Assembly: GCA_937139405.1 (NCBI GenBank)
Contig: CAKZPV010000034.1
Coordinates: forward strand, 124,001 to 188,000
Length of the DNA: 64,000 bases
Direction of reading: 5' to 3'
DNA from: an uncultured Nitrospirota bacterium
GTDB taxonomy: Bacteria > Nitrospirota > Nitrospiria > Nitrospirales > UBA8639
Shown: positions 9,553 through 17,966 of the stretch, piece by piece
Position numbering within the stretch: position 1 is the stretch's first letter
Layout: every line of letters begins with the position of its first letter
Position numbers and translations under genes: made by a program
The notes under the pieces: generated by a model
Databases searched by the model: none
What the model was told of the DNA's origin: nothing
What the model saw: only the letters and a program-made list of their open reading frames with translations

Positions 9553-9984
9553 CTACTTTATTCCCGCTTGACGCTGAAGCCACCGAATATACCCAACAAT
9601 GTGCGTCACATCCTCCGGAGTCACACCTTCAATTTTTGGCATATTTCCAAACTTCCAATGATGAGCCCGAACGCCCTGTGCCGCGGCTCGCTGAAACGCT
9701 ATATCCGCATGATGACTGGGCTCATAAATTTTATGGACCAAGGGTGGTCCATTGTTGGTTCCTTGTCCCTGAGGCCCATGACAACGAGAGCAGAAAGTAT
9801 TAAATTTCTCTTCTCCTTCATTGAATTCAGCCGGCAAAGGTTTTTCTGTCGATGCCAGAATAGTTGGTGCTGCCGTTGAAGCACTTTGTGCATTTGAGCC
9901 ATTTTCTGAACACCCCAAGACGAACACACAACACAGGCTCATAATGATCTTTTTGATCGCATGATGTTTTTGCCAACGGTTCAT
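9553..9984 (-). CDS. c-type cytochrome lipoprotein
   Basis: 143 residues. An N-terminal signal ends in the lipobox VLGC (Cys25), so the protein is probably anchored to a membrane on the periplasmic side. One heme-binding site, CSRCH (65-69), is followed by GPQGQGTNNGPPL, and Met115 in FGNMP is the likely axial ligand, so this is a class I cytochrome c. The frame opens further upstream, but AAGGAG lies about 7 nt before the ATG at 9984, which I take as start. It begins one base after the queC stop and is likely cotranscribed with it. The redox partner is unknown. Confidence 0.88.
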   Translation of the reverse strand: MNRWQKHHAIKKIIMSLCCVFVLGCSENGSNAQSASTAAPTILASTEKPLPAEFNEGEEKFNTFCSRCHGPQGQGTNNGPPLVHKIYEPSHHADIAFQRAAAQGVRAHHWKFGNMPKIEGVTPEDVTHIVGYIRWLQRQAGIK

Positions 9985-9985
9985 A

Positions 9986-10690
9986 TTATCTCTCCTTTGC
10001 ACCAGAATTCATCATTGCCGGATCACATATTTGCGCTTCTTGGAATCCTTCTTTTCGAATCAGACAACTATCACAATGACCACAAGGACGATCATCTAAA
10101 CCAGGTTGATAACAACTACTTGTTAATTGAAACGGCACCTGAAGCTCTTGACCTTTCAGAATAATCTCACGTTTGGTCATAAACAGTAATGGGGCCAAGA
10201 CTTCAATAGATTGTCCCGCTTGCCCAAGACGCGTCCCTTGTTTGGCCACTTCCATAAATGCCTGAATAAACTCAGGTCGGCAATCTGGATAGCCTGAATA
10301 GTCTCGAATATTTGCACCAAAAAATATTTTTGTGGCGTTGAGTACTTCAGCATAAGCCAAGGCTACACTCAAAAAAATGGTGTTTCGTGCAGGGACATAG
10401 GTTACCGGAATTCCCTTCTCTCGTTCGAAAGATGGCCGATCAGTCGGCACAGGAGTTTGATCCGTTAATGCCGATCCACCAAAGAGCCTTAAGTCTAGTT
10501 GGAGAATTTTGTGATCTTTTGCCTCAATCCAGGCCGCAATCTTTTTTGCACATTCAATTTCAAATTCATGCCGCTGCCCATAGTTGATCGTCAACAAATG
10601 CAGTACATGTCCCTCGGCCTTCGCAAGAGCGGCGGTCACCGTGGAATCTAAACCACCACTCGCTAAGATCACAACGGGGGTAGATACCAT
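9986..10690 (-). CDS. queC: 7-cyano-7-deazaguanine synthase QueC
   Basis: 234 residues. QueC converts 7-carboxy-7-deazaguanine to preQ0 with ATP and ammonia, a step of queuosine tRNA modification. The PP-loop SGGLDST (11-17) and the C-terminal zinc cluster of cysteines (CYQPG...CGHCDSC) are both intact. Length is typical. No other que gene lies in the window. It precedes the cytochrome gene by one base. SD weak. Confidence 0.95.
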   Translation of the reverse strand: MVSTPVVILASGGLDSTVTAALAKAEGHVLHLLTINYGQRHEFEIECAKKIAAWIEAKDHKILQLDLRLFGGSALTDQTPVPTDRPSFEREKGIPVTYVPARNTIFLSVALAYAEVLNATKIFFGANIRDYSGYPDCRPEFIQAFMEVAKQGTRLGQAGQSIEVLAPLLFMTKREIILKGQELQVPFQLTSSCYQPGLDDRPCGHCDSCLIRKEGFQEAQICDPAMMNSGAKER

Positions 10691-10758
10691 ATTTTGTTTT
10701 AGCTTTTCTGTTCGACTTCGTGATGAAGCAACGATGAAGGAGCGATAACCCTATTTTT

Positions 10759-10791
10759 CTATGTCTCAGATAACAGGCATCTGAGACATAG
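10759..10791. repeat. 13-bp perfect inverted repeat upstream of queC
   Basis: Arms 10759-10771 and 10779-10791 (CTATGTCTCAGAT/ATCTGAGACATAG) with a 7-nt loop, between queC and the dksA-like gene. Neither side has a T-tract in the right orientation. It may be a factor-dependent terminator, an RNA stability element or an operator. Confidence 0.6.
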
Positions 10792-10873
10792 AGCATAAGA
10801 AAGAGCCAAAAGGCTCAAGTATCAGAAGTCTGCTTGATGCTAAACGGTGAAGTACGGACAGATTGCGTATGAT

Positions 10874-11503
10874 TTAAGATCGTTGTTCTGAACGCTCAAT
10901 TTTATCCATGAGTTCACGCTTGGATTGGCATTCGACACATAAGCGGGCAAAGGGCAATGCGTGAAGACGTTTTTCACTGATTTCTTCTCCGCAATCGGCA
11001 CACATACCATAGGTGCCTTCATCTAAACTATCCAACGCATCGTCAATGAGTTGACGCTCTCGGTTACGCATTTCTTGCAGAGAAATACCCATTTCACGTT
11101 CTAAATCCACCAAAGCTTGATCGCCACTATCCATGGCAGCTTCCAGGCGACGCTGTTGCTCTTCAGTAACAGATTGCCCAAGTTGTTGCTTAATTTCTTG
11201 AATCAACGCTTCACGTTTGGCAAGTAAGATTTCTCTCAATGAGGCATGACGATCTTCAGATCCATCTTTTTTCTTAGATTTTTTGGGAGCGACGCTAGAT
11301 GTTTGACTCTCTTTAGTTTTTTCTTTTTTCATAACCTTTTTTCGAGCTTTAGTAGTAGATGTTTGGCTCTCTTTAGCTTTTTCTTTTTTCATAGCCTTTT
11401 TTGGAGAGGACACAGCAGCAGCCTTTGTGGCACGCTTAGGCGCTACCTTTTTCACACGGGTCGTGGTAGGTTTGGTTTCTTTCTTCCCCGATCGTGTGGC
11501 CAT
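10874..11503 (-). CDS. DksA/TraR-type zinc-finger protein with lysine-rich tail
   Basis: 209 residues. The C-terminal half (about 85-205) is a DksA/TraR protein: a coiled-coil with LREILLAKREALIQEI and DLEREM segments, then the four-cysteine finger CADC...CVEC. Family members bind the RNA polymerase secondary channel and modulate initiation, often with ppGpp. The first about 80 residues are an extra Lys/Ala/Thr-rich tail with a near-exact tandem duplication (KKEKAKESQTS and KKEKTKESQTS, a 60-bp period at 11298-11402). A GGGGAAGGG stretch precedes the ATG. The tail resembles histone-H1-like termini and could bind nucleic acid (inference). Confidence 0.85.
   Translation of the reverse strand: MATRSGKKETKPTTTRVKKVAPKRATKAAAVSSPKKAMKKEKAKESQTSTTKARKKVMKKEKTKESQTSSVAPKKSKKKDGSEDRHASLREILLAKREALIQEIKQQLGQSVTEEQQRRLEAAMDSGDQALVDLEREMGISLQEMRNRERQLIDDALDSLDEGTYGMCADCGEEISEKRLHALPFARLCVECQSKRELMDKIERSEQRS
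11298..11402. repeat. 60-bp-period tandem duplication inside the dksA-like gene
   Basis: Two copies (about 11298-11342 and 11358-11402) of the same roughly 45-bp segment differ at only a few positions. They encode the repeated MKKEK(A/T)KESQTS blocks. Confidence 0.8.
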
Positions 11504-11620
11504 AGATGCAATCCCTTCCCCATTCGGAGGTTAACAATCTCATGACCCTTCATGAGGATCATTTCCGGTACATCGGCACAAAAATCTATTAAATCTTACG
11601 AATAATTTTCCCTTTTAGAT

Positions 11621-12136
11621 TTAGTCATAACTGATCAATGAATGGACGGCATGACCATCCAATTTTTTTCGACCCTCAAGCCCTAGTAATTCAACTAAAA
11701 AACCCATACCTGCAATTTTTCCACCTATTTGACGAACCAAATGAGCCGTCGCCGCCGCGGTCCCACCTGTAGCTAACAAATCATCAAGAATAAGGACGGA
11801 CTCCCCGCCTTGAATGGCATCTCGATGAATGGAGAGTGAATTCGAACCATATTCTAAATTATAATTCACCTCAAAAACATCAGCAGGCAGTTTTCCAGGC
11901 TTTCGGACAGGTACAAACCCTGCATTGAGATGATAGGCTAAGGGGCTGCCGAGTATGAACCCACGTGATTCGATACCCACGACCTTGGTAATACCAGCCC
12001 CCTGATATTTCCTGACTAACTCGTCAATAATAGCTCGCAGACAAATTGGTTCTTTTAAGAGGGTCGTAATGTCATAAAACAAAATTCCGGGTTTTGGGAA
12101 ATCCGGAACTTCTCGAATATATGATTTATAATCCAT
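11621..12136 (-). CDS. apt: Adenine phosphoribosyltransferase
   Basis: 171 residues. Apt makes AMP from adenine and PRPP (purine salvage). The PRPP-binding motif VLILDDLLATGGT and the N-terminal opening IREVPDFPKPGILFYDIT are diagnostic. Length is normal. It lies between the acylphosphatase and dksA-like genes in a same-strand run reaching back to hemE. Confidence 0.96.
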   Translation of the reverse strand: MDYKSYIREVPDFPKPGILFYDITTLLKEPICLRAIIDELVRKYQGAGITKVVGIESRGFILGSPLAYHLNAGFVPVRKPGKLPADVFEVNYNLEYGSNSLSIHRDAIQGGESVLILDDLLATGGTAAATAHLVRQIGGKIAGMGFLVELLGLEGRKKLDGHAVHSLISYD

Positions 12137-12217
12137 GCAACATTCTCAAAAATCATTCAGAAGATTGCCTACATTCATTCTCTGACAACTGCCTCAGGAT
12201 AAAAGAAGAGAACAGGC

Positions 12218-12508
12218 TTAGCTTCGCTGAATGGTAAACCCGTGAGTGTGCCTGTTTGCATCTTTCCAGTCAACTATGATTTGTGAAACGTGAGAGAATT
12301 TAGGCCCTTCTCGGAGAATTTTGATGAATGCCTCGACCTCTGGCCTTGGGCCTTCAGCTTCTACCTCGACCGTCCCATCTGGATGGTTACGGACCCAACC
12401 ATGCAATCCTCTTTGATTGGCCTCTTGTTCAGTAAAGATTCGAAAACCCACTCCTTGCACTTTTCCTTGGACGACCACATGTACGCTAACGGTCTCTTCC
12501 TCTTCCAT
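12218..12508 (-). CDS. acyP: Acylphosphatase
   Basis: 96 residues. It hydrolyses acyl phosphates. The signature GKVQGVGFR (catalytic Arg) and the GWVRNHPDGTVEVEAEG segment (catalytic Asn) are intact, and the length is typical from the ATG at 12508. A TTG 14 codons upstream (12550) is also open and sits 4 bp after the hemG/hemY stop, but it lacks an SD. Confidence 0.92.
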   Translation of the reverse strand: MEEEETVSVHVVVQGKVQGVGFRIFTEQEANQRGLHGWVRNHPDGTVEVEAEGPRPEVEAFIKILREGPKFSHVSQIIVDWKDANRHTHGFTIQRS

Positions 12509-12554
12509 GCTTCCCTGTTCCAAATGATCTTCTCGAGAATGACTAACCAATGCC

Positions 12555-14024
12555 TTAAAATGAGCTTACTGTTGGTTGAACAAGGAACCTCTGCATAAGG
12601 TTTTCCGCTACACGGTTCCCTTCTCGTATACAATCCGGAATCCCAATCCCATAGAACCCAGCTCCTGTGATATAGAGTGTTGACCAAGGATTCATGAGCT
12701 CCTGAATTTTCGCGACGTTGGCCTGATGTCCTATGACATACTGTGGCATTCCTCGAACCCATCGGTGAACTTCGGTGTAGTTGGGAGGACCTGAAACTCC
12801 AACAATTGCTTGCAACTCCTGACGTACAGATTCCACAAGCTTTCTATCATCATGTTCAAGAATCTGTTCACGACCTCTTCCACCCACATAGCAACGAATG
12901 AGCGTCTCTCCTTTTTGACTGCGAAACGGCCACTTGAGGGACGTCCATGTACCAGCCAAAAGAGGGCGTTGTTCTTTGCGAGGTACCACAAAACCAAATC
13001 CTTGAATATGCTCTTTAAGTGATTCCGCCGGATAGGCCATGGATATAGTGGCTGTTGACGTATACGGAATCTGTTTTAATAGATTAGATGCTTCAGGCTG
13101 AAGCTGTTGAACCATCTGAGCAGTTTGAAAAGCCGGAGTCGCGAGTACAACAGCATCTGCTGTCAGTAAGGTATCATTCTCTAAGGATATTGAAAATCTT
13201 CTCCTATTTTGAGAGAAAGGCTGTATTTCTCGACAACCAGAACCTGTCATGAGCTGAACACCACGATCAATTAATCGCTGAGTGAGCGTTTCAACAAGTT
13301 CCCCTAGTCCATTGCGAAGTGTCACAAATAAAGAAGACGGCGAACCTGAAAACTTTGGAGCAGCTGCTGCCTTTGCTTTGGCTTGAGCTTCCCGCATCCC
13401 TTTGATCACGCTCCCATACTGCTGTTCCAATTCTTTAAATCTTGGAAAAGTGGCTTCAAGACTCAATTCATCAGCATCTCCTGCGTAAATACCAGCGACT
13501 AGTGGTTCTATCAAATAGTCAAAGGCCTCTGACCCAAATCGTCGGCGAAAAAAGCTTCCTAGGGTTTCTTCTGAAAAACCTGAAGATGATTTTGGCCAAA
13601 ACCGTTCTGCTCCCATTCGTAAGAGACCGCGCCAAGATAACAACCCTCCGGAAACCAGAGTTTCCACACGTTGAGGACGAAAAGCTAGCAAGCCCTGAGG
13701 CAATTCTCGTAAGGCTCCACGACACAACGAAAAAGTTCGGTTATTCTCGCCATTCGTTGGAATGAGTTGATCCTCAAGACCCAAGGTTCGGCATAACTCC
13801 ATCGCCCACGGCTTTGAAGTTAAAAAGGAATCTGGGCCTCCTTCAATCAGAAGGTTGGGAAGATGGTTAGTTAAAATTTTCCCGCCCCAACGGGCTTCTC
13901 GCTCAACGACAGTACATTGCACCGACAATCCTTGTTTGTCCGCTTCCTCCATAACAAAAAATGCCGTTGAGAGCCCTGATATCCCTCCCCCAACAATAAC
14001 GACGTGATTAGGAGATTGTGCCAC
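12555..14024 (-). CDS. Protoporphyrinogen/coproporphyrinogen oxidase (HemG/HemY-type)
   Basis: 489-residue FAD enzyme of late heme synthesis. The dinucleotide-binding motif VIVGGGISGLST sits at residues 9-20. The fold is continued by VERE...GGKI and the C-terminal ITGAGFYGIGIPDCIREG, typical of the oxygen-dependent HemY family. The start is a GTG at 14024 without a strong SD. It follows hemE, with which it forms a heme operon. Whether it oxidises coproporphyrinogen III or protoporphyrinogen IX cannot be decided from the sequence. Confidence 0.9.
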   Translation of the reverse strand: MAQSPNHVVIVGGGISGLSTAFFVMEEADKQGLSVQCTVVEREARWGGKILTNHLPNLLIEGGPDSFLTSKPWAMELCRTLGLEDQLIPTNGENNRTFSLCRGALRELPQGLLAFRPQRVETLVSGGLLSWRGLLRMGAERFWPKSSSGFSEETLGSFFRRRFGSEAFDYLIEPLVAGIYAGDADELSLEATFPRFKELEQQYGSVIKGMREAQAKAKAAAAPKFSGSPSSLFVTLRNGLGELVETLTQRLIDRGVQLMTGSGCREIQPFSQNRRRFSISLENDTLLTADAVVLATPAFQTAQMVQQLQPEASNLLKQIPYTSTATISMAYPAESLKEHIQGFGFVVPRKEQRPLLAGTWTSLKWPFRSQKGETLIRCYVGGRGREQILEHDDRKLVESVRQELQAIVGVSGPPNYTEVHRWVRGMPQYVIGHQANVAKIQELMNPWSTLYITGAGFYGIGIPDCIREGNRVAENLMQRFLVQPTVSSF

Positions 14025-14132
14025 GTTTTTTGGAAGAATAACGAAATTTGGATATTAAGATAGCAGAAGGAGATTTACGATATAACCAGTTTCTTGGCTG
14101 AACATTAGGCAGGAGTAAAATGAAGCTATCTA

Positions 14133-15179
14133 TTAATCAGCATGAAATTCATGCGAAAAACGACGCACACAATCAATAGCAAAATCAACATTATGTAAAG
14201 GCGTGGTCGGAAGAATCCCATGACCCAAATTAAAGATATGCCCAGGACGTCCTGCGGCTTGTTGCATAATATCTCGCACCCGGCGCTCGATTTCTTTCTC
14301 TGAAGCAAACAAGACCATCGGATCCAGATTGCCCTGAATAGCCATATCATGCCCGACCAGATTCCAACCTTCGTCTAATCTCACTCGCCAATCGACTCCC
14401 ATCACATCACTTCCAGCTTTTCGCATCAATGGAAGTAATCCTGTCGTCCCCGTTCCAAAATAAATAAGCGGGATCCCTTCAACTCTCAAAGCCGAAAAAA
14501 TCGATTGGACATGAGGCAAGACATATTCTTCATAGTCCCCAGGGCTTAAACAACCAACCCAACTATCAAAGAGTTGAATGGCTTGAGCTCCGGCCCGGCT
14601 TTGCACACGCAAATACTCCACGACCACAGCTGAAAATTTTGACATTAATTGATGCCAGACAATGGGCTGAGAAAACATGAGTTGTTTAGTTCGAGCATAA
14701 TCTCGAGAGCTCCCACCTTCAATCGCATAACTGGCTAACGTAAACGGCGCACCCGCAAAACCAAGTAACGGGACCCGATTATCTAAGGCTTCGAGGGCTT
14801 GACGAATGGCTTCCCCCGCATAGCCAAATGCTTCACCATCAACCGTGCGAAGGTCCACAATGCCCATTTCTCCGCGAATAGGATTATCAATGACTGGGCC
14901 TTTTCCTTCGATAAATTCCAAGTTAAGTCCCATCGCTTGCAAGGGAAGCAAAATATCCGCAAAAATAATAGCAGCATCTAATTGAAAACGCTGGATAGGT
15001 TGAAGTGTGACTTCAGCAGCTAATGCAGGCGTTTTGCAAACTTCCAAAATAGAATGGCGACGACGAATGGTCTGGTACTCGGCCATATACCTCCCGGCTT
15101 GTCGCATGAACCAAACCGGCGTACGATCAACAGATTGGCGAAGACAGGCTTTTATAAAACGATCATTCATCAGGTTCAT
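14133..15179 (-). CDS. hemE: Uroporphyrinogen decarboxylase
   Basis: 348 residues. HemE removes four carboxylates from uroporphyrinogen III to give coproporphyrinogen III. It has the N-terminal signature RTPVWFMRQAGRYM, the catalytic Asp in FADIL and the C-terminal NLGHGILPTTP. Length is typical. Met4 is an alternative start. The gene leads the hemE-hemG/hemY-acyP-apt run on the minus strand. Confidence 0.97.
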   Translation of the reverse strand: MNLMNDRFIKACLRQSVDRTPVWFMRQAGRYMAEYQTIRRRHSILEVCKTPALAAEVTLQPIQRFQLDAAIIFADILLPLQAMGLNLEFIEGKGPVIDNPIRGEMGIVDLRTVDGEAFGYAGEAIRQALEALDNRVPLLGFAGAPFTLASYAIEGGSSRDYARTKQLMFSQPIVWHQLMSKFSAVVVEYLRVQSRAGAQAIQLFDSWVGCLSPGDYEEYVLPHVQSIFSALRVEGIPLIYFGTGTTGLLPLMRKAGSDVMGVDWRVRLDEGWNLVGHDMAIQGNLDPMVLFASEKEIERRVRDIMQQAAGRPGHIFNLGHGILPTTPLHNVDFAIDCVRRFSHEFHAD

Positions 15180-15261
15180 CTACGAAGCAGAAAAAGGCGG
15201 TCGATAAAAAGATACAACATGCTGTACAGGAAAAACTTATCTAGCAATTCTTTAATGTACA

Positions 15262-15708
15262 TTAGGAAACAAAAGGACCTAATCTAGAGATTAAGGCCTC
15301 TCGAATACGTTGAGATTTTTCAGTTATCAATGCCCATTCGGACTCCGCCACAACCCAGGCAGCACTCGGTTCAAGTTCAATTCGGTAATGTTGTTGATCT
15401 AAAGAAAACCATTCAAAGTATGGATGCGGCGATAAAAGCGGATGTGGGTCAAATGAAAACAAGCTCACTTTTCCTAATAGAGGAATAGCAAAATCGTCTA
15501 ATAACTCGCCGGCATAGGGATCATCAAGAAAGTTTGGATTACGAAACTGTATCACCTTCCCCTCAACTTCCCCAGTGAGGCTTCCCGCAAGACAAACGTC
15601 TACGATGCCTAAGGCAGCAAATGTTATTTGCCCAACGACCACATTTGCCGTCCGATTATCGAAGTACCCTTCTTTGACCCATCGAGCATTCCCAAACTTT
15701 TGTGCCAT
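15262..15708 (-). CDS. Conserved-looking hypothetical protein
   Basis: 148 residues, not recognised. It has no signal peptide and is a mixed alpha/beta sequence rich in aromatic residues in the second half (FSFDPHPLLSPHPYFEWFSL). TAGGA sits about 8 nt before the ATG. It is located 82 bp upstream of hemE in the same direction and could be its first cotranscribed partner. Confidence 0.6.
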   Translation of the reverse strand: MAQKFGNARWVKEGYFDNRTANVVVGQITFAALGIVDVCLAGSLTGEVEGKVIQFRNPNFLDDPYAGELLDDFAIPLLGKVSLFSFDPHPLLSPHPYFEWFSLDQQHYRIELEPSAAWVVAESEWALITEKSQRIREALISRLGPFVS

Positions 15709-15776
15709 GATGGGTTCCTAATTTCAAAAACTTTTTCTACGGAGACGCCAGATTTTCTATGAGTACACAGAGGGAG

Positions 15777-15980
15777 CTAGGGTTTACAGACGGGACATTT
15801 GAGTTGAGCAGTAGCATCAGTATTTTCTAAGGCATCTAAGGCGGTATCTTTATCGGGGTATTCCTCCCACCCCCCTTGCCAATAATCAGACCTATGAGGG
15901 CCAGATGGGACTTCCAAGCACCGATCTCGATGGATCATAGCTTGATCAAGTGAGCGCTTTAAATGTATCCAATATCCCAT
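15777..15980 (-). CDS. Small hypothetical protein with C-terminal CPVC
   Basis: 67 residues, not recognised. It is aromatic- and charge-rich (YWQGGWEEYPDKDTALDAL) and ends in LKCPVCKP, a possible half of a metal site. AAGGAAA about 9 nt before the ATG supports translation. It sits in a series of small minus-strand genes upstream of hemE. Confidence 0.5.
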   Translation of the reverse strand: MGYWIHLKRSLDQAMIHRDRCLEVPSGPHRSDYWQGGWEEYPDKDTALDALENTDATAQLKCPVCKP

Positions 15981-16095
15981 CTCGAATTTCCTTAACTGAA
16001 CGAAGACTGTCTCATTGCTACCTTAGATAAAAAATTTTAGGTGAATCTATTAAAAAGACACACTAAAAATTTGGAAGGAAAGTAGAGGAAAGGTT

Positions 16096-16275
16096 TTAAT
16101 CATCAAGTAGTTGCCATTCGTCTTTATCAATAAAGACTTTTTGCCCGGCTTCCAGTTTGGCTTTACCCTCTCTGTCAAAGAACTGCATGTATCGCTCAAT
16201 ACGATCCGGTTCATCAATACGTTCTTCTTTCATCATTCCCGTGGGCAATTTAAACTTCCGAATTAGCACCGCCAT
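16096..16275 (-). CDS. Small hypothetical protein
   Basis: 59 residues (MAVLIRKFKLP...), charged, with no cysteine and no membrane segment. A GGAGGG 7 nt before the ATG at 16275 is a strong SD and decides against the longer TTG-started frame. Not recognised. It ends in IDKDEWQLLDD. Confidence 0.55.
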   Translation of the reverse strand: MAVLIRKFKLPTGMMKEERIDEPDRIERYMQFFDREGKAKLEAGQKVFIDKDEWQLLDD

Positions 16276-16403
16276 TGCACAACCCTCCAAATTGTAGACG
16301 AAACGAATAGTCTATAGAAGCTTCTAGGAAGCGTCAAGATACTGAAACTCCATTTTCGTGTATTATTTGTAAAGATTGACATGGAGAATAATTCTCTAGC
16401 CGA

Positions 16404-16434
16404 TTGGCCACACCAACCCTTTCTCCTATATAAT
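16404..16434 (+). promoter_or_regulatory. Probable promoter of the FmdB-type gene
   Basis: A perfect TATAAT at 16429-16434 is preceded by TTGGCC at 16404-16409 (19-nt spacer, longer than ideal). Transcription would start about 45 nt before the ATG at 16488. Confidence 0.4.
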
Positions 16435-16487
16435 TTATTCCTAATTAGCGCTTACATTTCGCATATCATTCAATAAGGAGGCCCATC

Positions 16488-16787
16488 ATGCCATTATACG
16501 AATATGTCTGTGAGTCTTGCGAGCATGGTTTCGAAGCTATGCAAGCCTTGAGTGCCAAACCAGAAGAAACGATATGCCCCAAATGCCAAAAAGCCAATAG
16601 CCGCCGTATTATGTCATCCTTTGCGTCCAAAATTGTCGGCACGCATAAAACAGGCTTTAATGAGATTAAAGCTTATGACATGCACGATGAACGAATGTCT
16701 AAGTTTAACAAGCTTCCGCCCATGTCAGGAATGCGTGAAGCCCCAACTGAAGCCAACTCTCAACCAGGTCCTGGTGAGTCATGGTAA
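16488..16787 (+). CDS. FmdB-family zinc-ribbon protein
   Basis: 99 residues. The N-terminal zinc ribbon has two CxxC knuckles, Cys8/Cys11 (YVCESC) and Cys30/Cys33 (ICPKC), in the MPLYEYVCESCEHGFE context that defines the family. The C-terminal half is low-complexity. The family is annotated as putative regulators, but the role is not established. A strong AAGGAGG SD precedes the ATG, and a clear terminator follows. Confidence 0.88.
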   Translation: MPLYEYVCESCEHGFEAMQALSAKPEETICPKCQKANSRRIMSSFASKIVGTHKTGFNEIKAYDMHDERMSKFNKLPPMSGMREAPTEANSQPGPGESW

Positions 16788-16811
16788 AAATAGACTACTT
16801 GCCAAAAGTGA

Positions 16812-16825
16812 ATCGGGCGCCCGAT
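16812..16825. repeat. 14-bp perfect palindrome
   Basis: ATCGGGCGCCCGAT lies 25 bp after the fmdB-type stop. The loop-less symmetry suits a dimeric protein site better than an RNA hairpin. No function is assigned. Confidence 0.6.
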
Positions 16826-16874
16826 AGTCCCGCACCTGATCTCTTCATTGTTTTCCTCTTGACATTGAATTCCT

Positions 16875-16913
16875 GAAACGGGAATGATGGCCCCGTTTTT
16901 GTCTTTTTTTTTT
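16875..16913 (+). terminator. Rho-independent terminator after the FmdB-type gene
   Basis: Stem AAACGGG (16876-16882) pairs with CCCGTTT (16892-16898), followed by a long T-rich tract to 16913. Confidence 0.8.
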
Positions 16914-16989
16914 AGGTGTATTTACCAGACTCCTAGCGATTAACGTTTATTCTTGAAACAGATCGATATTTTCAGCGTAACGACATTTT

Positions 16990-17883
16990 ATGCTTCGAGG
17001 GGTACAAAAAATACTTTGCCTCCCAACACCTATGTGTATCATAGGCTTTTTTTTTCTTAGCCTATTTCTCTCCCACGCACAGATCTCTGCTGAAACAACT
17101 TCCTTACTCGAACAAGATTCCAGCAAAGATGGCTCGGACTCTTCAAAGACCATTTTGCTTTCTGGAAATGGGCCTGAACGATATCTCATGGGAATATTGG
17201 CGGATGCCTTCGAACAACAACACCCAGCAATTTCTGTAGATTTTTTTTGGCATCCTCACGCCAAGCCGGTTCGAACCCTTGAGTTAGGTGAAGCCGATAT
17301 TGCGGTAACAGGGGAAGAAGTGCCTTCTTTTCGTTCCACGATGATTGCCAGAGATGGGATTGCTGTTCTCACGAATTTTTCTAATCCTGTAAAAGAAATT
17401 CGGTCTGAGCAACTCGCCGAAATCTTTTCTGGAAAACTTCGCTATTGGTCCCAGGTCTATGATGAAGCACCTCAAACCAAAATTATCTTGATCAATCGAT
17501 CAAATAATCAAAACATTCGGCAGGGTCTTGAAAAACATCTAAATATTCCCAAGGGCATTTCACGATCAGCCTATCGAGCAGAAACCGAGCAAGAAGCCAT
17601 CACCATGGTCAGTGGTAATCTGGAAGCTATCACGTTTGTTTCCATCACACCTGCGCTTCGCGCGAAAGAAGACGGAGTCGCCATAAATCTTCTCTTTGTT
17701 GATCAGATCGAACCTGAAGTCCAAACAGTCCTTGATAAGCGTTATCCGCTACAGCGGCCCGTCATGCTCATCACGAATCAACAGCCTTCCCCAGAGGTGT
17801 TAGCCTTTGAAAAATTTGTCCTCTCAAAAGATGGCCAGCGTCTCATCAAAAAAGGCAAGTATTATCAGCTGAGTGATCGGTAA
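16990..17883 (+). CDS. PstS-like periplasmic substrate-binding protein
   Basis: 297 residues with a signal peptide (hydrophobic core about 16-30, ending HAQISAE). The rest is a periplasmic-binding fold of the phosphate-binding type: an opening LLSGNGPERYLMGILADAF, the middle IAVLTNFSNPVKEIRSEQLAEIFSGKLRYWS and the C-terminal FEKFVLSKDGQRLI are typical. No ABC permease or ATPase is nearby, so it may be an orphan sensor or supply a distant transporter. The ligand (phosphate or another oxyanion) is inferred from the family only. Confidence 0.8.
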   Translation: MLRGVQKILCLPTPMCIIGFFFLSLFLSHAQISAETTSLLEQDSSKDGSDSSKTILLSGNGPERYLMGILADAFEQQHPAISVDFFWHPHAKPVRTLELGEADIAVTGEEVPSFRSTMIARDGIAVLTNFSNPVKEIRSEQLAEIFSGKLRYWSQVYDEAPQTKIILINRSNNQNIRQGLEKHLNIPKGISRSAYRAETEQEAITMVSGNLEAITFVSITPALRAKEDGVAINLLFVDQIEPEVQTVLDKRYPLQRPVMLITNQQPSPEVLAFEKFVLSKDGQRLIKKGKYYQLSDR

Positions 17884-17966
17884 AGAAAAAGGAACGACAA
17901 TTGGGTACTGACCTGCTAGGATTCCGGAAATACTTTTGATTATTCATTTGGGATCCATTTCGCGTC

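Noticed and set aside
10759-10791. Inverted repeat as an intrinsic terminator
   Set aside because: No T-tract follows in either direction; kept only as an inverted repeat.
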